40,475 nucleotides of DNA, from NCBI GenBank assembly GCA_013115135.1, contig JABANP010000480.1, positions 1 through 40,475 of the forward strand, read 5' to 3'. The DNA comes from Perkinsus olseni. Taxonomy: Eukaryota > Perkinsozoa > Perkinsida > Perkinsidae. A program made the position numbers and the translations under genes. The notes beneath the pieces were generated by a model that had not been told where the DNA came from, did not search any database, and saw only the letters and a list, made by a program, of their open reading frames with translations. This document shows positions 19,801 through 26,104 of this stretch, one piece after another. How positions within the stretch are numbered: the stretch's first letter is position 1; the number at the start of each line of letters is the position of its first letter.

Positions 19801-20226
19801 TCTGGTGAACTCGTCGTTGTCACTCCCGACTTACTTGCCCGTGGTTTTAATCGTAAGAGTGGCTGTCTGGCTCTGCCTTCGTCGGGCGCCCCGATAGCGG
19901 CACGGGTGCGAGCGGCGAGGGCATTCTTCCTTGCCCGTATATTTGGTAATATGCGGCAGGCGGTGGCGGAGTCCTGCGGTTACAAGTCTGCCCGAGGTAA
20001 GCCCTTGCACCTTGACGTCGACGACCCCGTCCTAGTATATCGGCCCGGTAAGAAGCTGGCTCCCGGGTTCCGTATGGGTCGTGTGACTGCCCTTTCTGGT
20101 GAGGGGCGCTCGGTAACGGTGCGATTATCTGACGGCTCGGAAGCCGTCCAGCACCACTATAACGTGGTCAAGCTACTGAGAGATCCTGCTCTGTCGCAGC
20201 AGGGGGGTCGTGATGAGATTTCGTGA
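16630..20226 (+). CDS. Reverse transcriptase, RNase H and integrase polyprotein
   Basis: This frame is intact over 1,198 codons; the true entry is probably near 16830, where VPTGAYARLSPAEKAKF begins. The RT shows ARLVVDLRRANRRL, the first Asp in LLLDAAQAFYKL and the FADDI box at 17353-17370. RNase H follows with VVSDASATGAGY (Asp codon 18010), RRELAVCC, VRSDN and the end motif IAGTANSEADGLSR. The integrase has an HHCC finger (HRCSAHGG, then CYCC, 19100-19230) and the catalytic triad at codons 19327 (YIDF), 19504 (RCDQ) and 19615 (GGGER), spacing D-58-D-36-E. It ends with a chromatin-side tail (DDPVLVYRPG, then NVVKLL). The stop (20224-20226) lies just inside the 3' LTR. Confidence 0.9.
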   Translation: MRLPLSAPGFSMTLLPGYGSRCAAAQAGRPDFAPCKYMSFVMNPAQSHVFELRCMTVTAGHCPVLPASSRRVPTGAYARLSPAEKAKFDQLVLGYEKRKWWVRCDETQLTDLAREEYVLDPSIVFMVPPGPRRKARLVVDLRRANRRLKKGSSPSIDVSTCISTVRLHSSGCMLLLDAAQAFYKLRWVNMRALLLVRERLYLSDRCVFGISTGPGSLSHTLGALAEAFRLACRDDFHLLLNDFADDILCAGENAAKAVCWLIYVMARCGFTVGSSKFQPLATSRMKLLVLTVLSKLGLPAELFAWHTEVSLLGCTLSYDEVEAGTFLVVSCGRQERLDAARAQIEQLIAALDGDAQASRAVTKAFIFSCGGNLAYDSGGVHAVERAIAAALRSCFARVFAGDDWKRPCDQRQLPEAERAAVRGLAEWILELTSPESLSQPCSHRTPTRNDADPIELEVVSDASATGAGYVISVIGKDGTRYVIANGAWRFTSAQRVYHSNRRELAVCCKAVQAAADLLSHFKSKSTGLPPIHLVVRSDNRPTVAWLQGEGAVSRSSLERRAVLRTLNALKDELDFLRSISGGGQGCGIEIEHIAGTANSEADGLSRIFERLVPIGQGRKITLADALLGGSEVLPDTAEYPDVFDEPHSDRRGISWLMTEADERVCQQVDIFQALSYIHLDPTLDGLPGPADADAVGLAVSPLDAGDNEPILTHLCNRNWDINGVISDFDFLRSVFHALRPKARQRQLFRALRPAEVLREESRECMMRALQQDLKPVVVKAAGPHVVSKEGIYCFRNGSPDGGYALLPILPRSDDRCSHFRRKLLLDAHRCSAHGGIGSTVSRISYAFHLPEVRRECKRLIRYCYCCQLQRARRAWQQPPGLSDSRKEQLKWEPYHDVYIDFLHPGEVRGYDGPTTILTVYCLATGHSCWVPCRENLDDVLRGLRRVQAQEGGLFTIRCDQASYFRSVKFESEAKKQLGSQVMLLKTRSPWLSGGGERMHALGLRIARVLLRSQTGAGSTGNRRRRPKAGSVDLEEICREVTLLLNTRPLDFANAEDVSGELVVVTPDLLARGFNRKSGCLALPSSGAPIAARVRAARAFFLARIFGNMRQAVAESCGYKSARGKPLHLDVDDPVLVYRPGKKLAPGFRMGRVTALSGEGRSVTVRLSDGSEAVQHHYNVVKLLRDPALSQQGGRDEIS
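20198..20210 (+). promoter_or_regulatory. Polypurine tract
   Basis: gcaggggggtcg immediately precedes the 3' LTR. A G-run at this place normally primes plus-strand synthesis. Confidence 0.6.
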
Positions 20227-20481
20227 GTCCGGAGTGTTGCTACGGGCATGACGCTGTGACGCCGTTGGCCCGCACGCCCGGCGGGACCGCACGCCTGTGA
20301 CGCTCCATGAGACGTGACGGTCCGTCACTGACGGACCGCGTGACGTGACGCACAGCGTGACGTACGCAACCCGGACTCTCCTAGCTTTCATTACTATGCT
20401 GCTCCTACTATTCACGCCTTTCCTTTCCTCTCAGTTTTTACACCCCGGAATACTTGTCTACTTTCGTTGTAAATCTTAACA
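20211..20481 (+). repeat. 3' LTR, 271 bp, with a palindromic 14 bp gain
   Basis: It matches the 5' LTR except for tccgtcactgacgg after gacgtgacgg. The gain creates a perfect palindrome, cggtccgtca and its complement around one C (20318-20338). Confidence 0.9.
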
Positions 20482-20484
20482 TTG

Positions 20485-20560
20485 TGAGAAATGTGGGGCA
20501 GCGGTTAAAGCGTTGCGTTCACAGCGGAATGGCCGTGGGTTCGAATCAACGGAGGCGTAC
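20485..20560 (+). repeat. tRNA-like module next to the LTR insertion
   Basis: It reads gtggggcagcggttaaagcg (A-box-like) and, about 40 bp on, gccgtgggttcgaatc (B-box-like). The stems do not fold into a good cloverleaf. It is related to the module split by element E (cggttaaggg, then gccgtgggttcaatcc). Confidence 0.45.
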
Positions 20561-20817
20561 AGTATATTTAATGCGAGAAATAGCAAATTGCTGCAACACA
20601 ATTGCAGGCAAAATTTGCAGTGTTTGAAGAGTCTTCAATGAAGACCACCCAGTCACATGATCCACCCAGTCACTCGCGAACGCAAAGCAGCAAATGGACA
20701 GAAACATTCGTCGTCCTCAGTTAGGACTCCCCGGCACGATATCGAGTAACTTTGAATTGAAACTGGAAAGACTAAGAATAGTTTATAGACATAGAGGGCC
20801 ACCAGTACGGAGAAAGA

Positions 20818-22740
20818 TCACTGTTGAGATGGAGTTGTCGTTTTGGGCCGTTTAGATCTACTGGCCTTCTGCTTGGTATCACCGTTTCGAGCTCGAGCTA
20901 CGCAGCTAGCGCAGAGAACCATGTAGCGTTGATATTCCGGCATAGATAAACTGCCATAAGAGAAATAATTGGAGAATAAATTGTTCAAGTCACGCTCACA
21001 GTCTCGCCTTTTAAGGCTCACATCTCGCTGTTTGTCACCAAGTTTGGCACGTTGCAGATCGGTCTGAGCCCGATTATGTAACTCTAATAAAATAAAAATA
21101 GTAAAGAAGAAACTTTGATTGTGACTTCCTAATCTCCTGTTGATCTTGCGGTTGAACGCTTCGGCAATATTGCTGGTACGGCGAGTTGATGATTTACCAC
21201 TCGCAACCTCTGAGGCATTCCATTGCGGAGGAGGATATAGTGGCGGGCGATTGCAAGCAGGATCTCCAGAGATATAAGTGGTATTAACATACTCCAGGAA
21301 TTTAGTCGCAGCTTCCTTTTCAGTAGGCCCATACTTCTCTGCAGTACTCTCAAAGTGACCCACAATCGCTTCCCAAGCAGGTTTAAGATGGTCCAAAGGA
21401 ACAAATGGCAGACCACGTACCATACTACACAGAGTTCTGAAACCATGAGTATTATTACGGTGATACTTAGTTAATTGTAGCTTATCCACACGGCGCATGA
21501 CACTCTGGCAGTAGTGGAAGAGACATAGGTGGTGATGTACTTGGCCTATCCGGCTTCCGAATGTTTTGATGAATCCCCCCTCAAAGTCACTTATTACAGT
21601 TTGGACCTGAGGCTTCTTCTGACATATCTTCAAGCACTTGTTATGCAACAAGAACATAAGTTTCTCATATGTAGCGGTAGAACGGCCCTCAAGAAAGGCG
21701 AATACCAGAGGTGTATTGACTGGCGTACCAGGCTTGTGAAACACCAGCAACTGGTCGAAGATGCCACTCGCCGCGTTGAAGGTACCATCAATAATCCAAG
21801 TTTTTGCTTCCACGAACTGATGCATAGCAGAATTAGTTGCAAGCACGACTATACGCTCGTTAGCCACCATCTCATTGATGAGCACGAATGGCTCTTTCGC
21901 AAAGTCCTGCAACTCATCAGGAAAGTCTACTTCCGCAGCAGAATTCGGATTAGGAGGCATATGCGCAGCACGCTCTCGATATATAAGGGGGCCGAAGCGC
22001 GCTAGTCCTCCGACTTGGCAGTAAAGCTCAGTGGGTACTATCTTGACGGCCTCGTCGTAGACGACCGAAGCAGAGTGGAAGGGGTTTTCGCTGATCACTT
22101 GCTTTATTCGATGGGCCAATACACGATTCCAGCCATCCGAACTGAAACAGAGCTGTCCAGTAAAATTAATACTTGTGGTAGCTTACACGTCAGGAGGTGA
22201 GTGGTCATGAACTTGGACACTCTGCTGATCCAGGATTTCGTCGATTTCATCACAGTCAACCGGTGCATTAGGTTGAACATGAGCAACATCGGTGTAGGCG
22301 GTAGCTTTACATCCTTGCGTTGCGCATATATATCTTATCTGAAAGCACGCGGTCCAAAATCCCTATTAGCGGTAATCGGATGTGCCTAATTATCGATATT
22401 ACCCTTTGCTTATTGGAAGTAGGACGCCTCCAGTATTTGTATCCGTCAATGATGAGAATTTTGCCGACTTTGCCTGTTCGCTTAGACTTCCGAGTTGAAG
22501 GTACAAATCTCCGATGCATTTGAAGCTCCGATTCAGAGATCTCGCTTAGCACGTCAGAGTTTTCATCTTCAGACGAGCTGTTATCATATTCAGAAGGCCT
22601 ATCTGAAGAACCTGAATTAAATGAATCGAATTGATTATAAGGCGTAGAATCAGAGGACCTTGTAATAAGGTAAACTTACCGTCCCAGGAGTACAAAGCAG
22701 CCCCATCCTGGTAGTCAAAACCATGAAAAGCGAGCGACAT
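20818..22740 (-). CDS. FLYWCH zinc finger / MULE transposase, 4 exons, 581 aa
   Basis: Exons on the minus strand are 22740-22680, 22611-22403, 22338-22187 and 22141-20818; introns are 68, 64 and 45 nt, all GT-AG, and the sum is 582 codons including stop. The protein starts MSLAFHGFDYQDG and has an acidic Ser/Glu linker. A FLYWCH finger follows at about aa 67-136 (GKILIIDGYKYWRR, RYICATQGCKA, HDH; ligands Cys95, Cys100, His134, His136). The MULE domain shows WIIDGTF (Asp259), VISDFEGG (Asp326), CLFH (Cys347, His350) and SNIAEAFNRK (Glu468), the expected DDE set with the C2H signature. The finger only appears when intron 2 is removed, which supports the splice model. This is the probable transposase of element D and appears intact. 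Confidence 0.9.
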
Positions 22741-22907
22741 AGGAAGCTGAGGTGGGGAGCGCTAGATAATCTGCGATATTGGCATTTTAAACACTGTGCT
22801 GCAAGCAATAGCGGAGCGAAGGAGGTTTTTCAGTTTTCATAGAATTCGGGGTACTCAGTGAACGACGTATTTGCTCGGTAGTGTGTATGGTCTGGAGGTT
22901 AAGGGAG
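22741..22907. other. Promoter-side flank of the transposase gene, with the left half of a split tRNA-like module
   Basis: No further coding was seen. The segment 22885-22907 (tggtctggaggttaagggag) is A-box-like and ends in the 11 bp target duplication of element E. Confidence 0.4.
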
Positions 22908-23034
22908 GCTCCATTTGAACCCGTCAGTAAATATCTGAAGTGTCAGTCAAACTGCATGAACTTTGCAAGAAACGCGCATCTTATACTGACATGTTCACAT
23001 TATTTCGCGATGAGTCAAATTTACTGACGTATTC

Positions 23035-23514
23035 CCTCACAGGTCTCTACGCGTCAACGTCGCGTGAGGGTGGCCGGGGTTTTCCCGGTACGAAGTAGAG
23101 ATCGAACCTGCCATACCCATACGTCCCCCTTGCTGGTGACTCGGTATTGGTTGGGCCCTCCCTTTCTACACAAATTTTCACCATCTAATCATCTGGGTTT
23201 CCGCAATCGCAGTTGTTGGTCCTGGGACTACTTAATCCTCTTTTCACCTTCTTTCTCCCTCATGCCTAATAGGCTGCCCAGTGTGGCATGCCTCCCTCCT
23301 CGCCTTCCCTGGCTGCACGACGTAGTTGTGACGAAGTTCCTCTCAAGAGCCTCCGAGCTGATGATAAGAGATTCATTAACCTCTGTTGTTTCAAGGCTCT
23401 ATGGTTGGGTCTAACCATATCGGGATCCGCTTGCGCGGGTCGTGTGATGGGCGATAAGCTTCGAGCTTGTAATGCCCAGGCAATAAAGTTTGAATTGAAT
23501 TGAATTGAATTGAA
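23035..23514 (+). mobile_element. Short non-LTR retroposon (SINE or truncated LINE), 480 bp
   Basis: It is flanked by the perfect 14 bp direct repeat TTACTGACGTATTC (23021-23034, 23515-23528), and the right arm of E shows the unbroken site. It ends in caataaagtt followed by a pentamer tail, (ttgaa) about four times. There is no open reading frame. The B-box-like word ggttcgatctc near 23090 is on the minus strand. Long target duplication plus a simple-repeat tail are hallmarks of LINE-type retroposition. Confidence 0.75.
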
Positions 23515-23888
23515 TTACTGACGTATTCACATGCCACTCTATTTACTGACATGTTCACATTTCAAGCCATTTATGCCAGACCAATCATCTCGCGCTATTT
23601 ACTGACGCCTTCACATGCTATGCTATTTACCCCTCTTACTTTACTGGTATTTTCATATGCCGCGCTATCTACTGACACGTTCAAATAGCGTGCAAGTTTT
23701 TTGTGTCACGGGACTGTTGTCGGATCATCACTGATTTGCTCGTCTTCTGCCTTTCCTGGTAAGTTTGTTCGTTTTGAGACGATGGAAGATTACCGTGCTA
23801 TTTACTGACATTTTCACGTGTCGCGTTATCTACTGACATGTACGAGGCTTGTTGAGTTGGGTTGGTGCGTACGTCCGAACCCTGTAAC

Positions 23889-24302
23889 TCACTGTCTACC
23901 CACTAGGTCGCCGTTCCCTCTGATACCGCGGCCGATCCTGCTGGTGCGAGCCGGACCTCCACCAACACTAAACGAACGCTCAAAAAGCGCCTCAAGTAAG
24001 TCCAGGCGGTAAAATCCTGTGTGTGTTGAAGTCGCAGTGCCACCGTCATCGTGGTAGAGGCCACTACATATGTGATGCAAGGTGCACGAAACACATGAGT
24101 CATGTGACATGACGAGTCCTAAGAAAGTCTCTCGGAGAGACTGAGAGACACATGGTTGAAGTAAGTGACTCACTTTCACAAGGCAAGCATCGAAATGGCC
24201 AGCAAGGGCTCGGGAGAGGCCTCGATCGTTTGCGAAGCACTGAAGTAACGCGTTCAGGTAACACGAATTCCCAAGGTTGAGCAGGCCCCGGGGACCAGGC
24301 AT
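23889..24302 (-). CDS. Ubiquitin-specific protease (USP, C19) N-terminal fragment
   Basis: The ATG at 24302 gives MPGPRG followed by GLLNLGNSCYLNALLQCF, the Cys box of USP deubiquitinases (consensus GL.NLGNTCY.NS.LQ), with the catalytic Cys present. The next residues (ANDRGLSRALAGHF) still fit. A GT-AG pair (donor after DACL, acceptor before SLRETFLGL) may remove a short intron. The His box and the rest of the catalytic domain are absent; the frame stops at 23889 after about 137 codons. It lies wholly inside the arms of element E, so a captured host gene fragment is the simplest reading. The Cys box is seen; capture is inferred. Confidence 0.65.
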   Translation of the reverse strand: MPGPRGLLNLGNSCYLNALLQCFANDRGLSRALAGHFDACLVKVSHLLQPCVSQSLRETFLGLVMSHDSCVSCTLHHICSGLYHDDGGTATSTHTGFYRLDLLEALFERSFSVGGGPARTSRIGRGIRGNGDLVGRQ

Positions 24303-24636
24303 GATGTTGGAAGTGAAGCATTGTACAAGGGAGGGTACAAGAAACGCGCTATTTGAACGTGTCAGTAGATAGCGCGGCATATGAAAATATCAGTAAAGTA
24401 AGAGGGGTAAATAGCATAGCATGTGAAGGCGTCAGTAAATAGCGCGAGATGATTGGTCTGGCATAAATGGCTTGAAATGTGAACATGTCAGTAAATAGGG
24501 TGGCATGTGAATACGTCAGTAAATTTGACTCATCGCGAAATAATGTGAACATGTCAGTATAAGATGCGCGTTTCTTGCAAAGTTCATGCAGTTTGACTGA
24601 CACTTCAGATATTTACTGACGGCGTCAAATTCTTCC

Positions 24637-24796
24637 GGTTAAGGGAGTGGGTTCCTACGCGGAAGGCCGTGGGTTCAATCCACCGTACAGATCGGCCGCA
24701 AATTGAGGACTAGCGGTCGCCGGCGAAGCCGGCGCAAAAATTTTTTAGGCAAGTCGCGGAGCGGCTCCGCGACTTGCCTAAAAAATTTTTGCGGGG
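24637..24796. repeat. Right half of split tRNA-like module and a 30 bp-arm palindrome
   Basis: 24637-24690 reads cggttaagggagtgggttcc, then gccgtgggttcaatcc. The palindrome 24733-24793 has perfect 30 bp arms (starting cgcaaaaattttttaggc) around the single base G 24763. A smaller inverted repeat (cgccggc gaa gccggcg) precedes it. This directly abuts the right TIR array of D. Confidence 0.85.
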
Positions 24797-25095
24797 TGTA
24801 CGAAATGACGGTGTACGAGTTGAAAGTGGGCGTGTGTACGAAATGACGGTGTACGAGTATTATGTGTACGAGTATTATGTGTACGAGTTTTATGTGTACG
24901 AGTGTTGTGTGTATGAGTATTATGTGCACGAGTTGTATGTGTACGAGTTTTACATGCACGAGCTTTCGGTGTATGAGTAGTTGGTGTACGAGTAGTTGGT
25001 GTACGGGTATTTGGTGTACGAGTCGAAGGTGTACGAGTATTCGAGACATGAGTCGAAAATGTACGAGTTTTCGGTGTACGAGTCGTGAACATCCC
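24797..25095 (-). repeat. Right TIR array of element D
   Basis: The inverted counterpart of 13737-13990, with units like gtgtacgagtattat. Its outer 45 bp match the complement of the left tip with few differences. Confidence 0.85.
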
Positions 25096-25103
25096 CGCAG
25101 CGG

Positions 25104-26104
25104 TTACCTACGCCTACTGGGAAACTACCTACGCCTCTGGTTAAGGATAACCGCCGCCGCCGCGCGCACGGCTTGAAACACAATTCAAAGGGCTTAGAGC
25201 GATACCAGTGCAAACTGAAAGAGAGATCGAACCGTAGAGTCCAATCGAGTGTAGATCCAGATTAGAATCTTAATAGAAATCCTAGTAGTTCAATCGATAG
25301 AGCTCACAACTAGAATGAAACTGCCCGTTTCAGATATCTGGGCGTTCGCTTACTTAGTTGCGCGGCAGCACATTTCTGTACGGGAAGGGAATCGTTGGTC
25401 GTAGAAAAAGTAAAAGGTTCTAGATGTGATGGTGTAGAAGGGGATCCTAGAGAATCATAGGACTCCTATGATCTCCTATGATAGGAGAAAGCACAAGAGT
25501 TCGGGACCGTCCTTAATCGATTCATTCCCGACGACTGCATCAACCGAACGCAATGCGAAACCAACTAGATACGATGGCAGTAGTCTAGAGGGCTAGGGTT
25601 CGATCCGAGAGAGTAGACTCGAGGAGCGAACGAGAGATAGATTGCAACGAGATAGAGCAGAATCAATAGACGAACTAAAGATTCAGCTATGAGATAGGTA
25701 GGCACTGAACTTCAGTCTGAACTGAACCGAACTTAGTAACTAAGTCTTAGTTCTTAGCTTAGAGTGCTTCAGCGAAGCTAGCCGTTTCGAAGATATTTCA
25801 GTTACAGATCTTCGGCGAGCGAAAAGGGCGCAGCGCGTCCCATCACACGGTTCGGTACTGGCGCGCTCCCGTCTAATCGATAATTGCCCGCGCCCGTCGA
25901 AACATTCTAACGAACGTCTAGAGTCCAGAATCTGAACGAAGGCTCGGTTCATAGTTTTTGACATGAACTTGATACCGTGCGCGATGTATCCTTTTCTAGT
26001 TGTTTTTCAATTGTCGGGATTGTCTTGCACTACTCTTCGACAACCTCCGATTATCACCAGTTCTGCTTCGTTCATTTTTTACCGGCATCACTGTGAAGAG
26101 TTCA
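25104..26104. other. Intergenic region upstream of the coatomer gene
   Basis: No gene was seen. The segment 25230-25900 is AG-rich with many gaac, tcta and gatag words. Near 25450-25490 is a cluster of inverted copies of tcctatgat/atcatagga. The last 100 bp before the ATG are T-rich and presumably hold the promoter and 5' leader; I found no copy of a dinoflagellate-type spliced-leader sequence. Confidence 0.4.

Larger units (their letters stand above)
14030..20481 (+). mobile_element. LTR retrotransposon (BEL/Pao-like or Ty3-like), young
   Basis: Direct LTRs at 14030-14286 and 20211-20481 match throughout by eye, apart from one 14 bp palindromic gain in the 3' copy, so insertion is recent. 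The order is LTR, primer-binding site, gag, aspartic protease, reverse transcriptase, RNase H, integrase, polypurine tract, LTR. The word ATTGTGA occurs at 14026-14032 and again at 20480-20486, overlapping the LTR ends, so the target duplication is TTG to ATTGT depending on where the ends are set. The integrase C-terminus (TPDLLARG, then NVVKLL) resembles BEL/Pao; the domain order alone cannot separate BEL/Pao from Ty3. It is inserted inside element D. Confidence 0.9.
22908..24636. mobile_element. Element E: foldback element carrying a ubiquitin-protease fragment
   Basis: An 11 bp direct repeat, GGTTAAGGGAG, lies at 22897-22907 and 24637-24647. The left arm (22908-23700, interrupted by a retroposon at 23035-23514) and right arm (24345-24636) are nearly identical inverted copies of about 290 bp. 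The repeated word is ctatttactgacatgttcac; a further degenerate copy lies at 23797-23850. The interior carries a USP-like coding fragment on the minus strand. An 11 bp duplication again suits Mutator-like transposition. Healing the site by removing E restores a continuous tRNA-like module. Confidence 0.8.
13737..25095. mobile_element. Element D: autonomous Mutator-like element, 11.4 kb with nested insertions
   Basis: The 8 bp direct repeat CGCAGCGG occurs exactly outside both ends (13729-13736 and 25096-25103). The tips are inverted copies: GGGTGTATCACGACTCG at the left, and the complement of GGGATGTTCACGACTCG at the right, both continuing TACACCGAAAACTCGTACA. Each arm (13737-13990 and 24797-25095) is an array of units like actcgtacacataaa. 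The FLYWCH/MULE transposase (20818-22740, minus strand) is the only transposase inside, so it probably belongs to this element. An LTR retrotransposon and element E account for about 8.2 kb of the interior, leaving an original element of about 3.2 kb. An 8 bp duplication fits the Mutator superfamily. Confidence 0.8.

Noticed and set aside
20485..20560. A functional tRNA gene
   Set aside because: A- and B-box words are present, but the acceptor and T stems do not pair and no anticodon loop is convincing.
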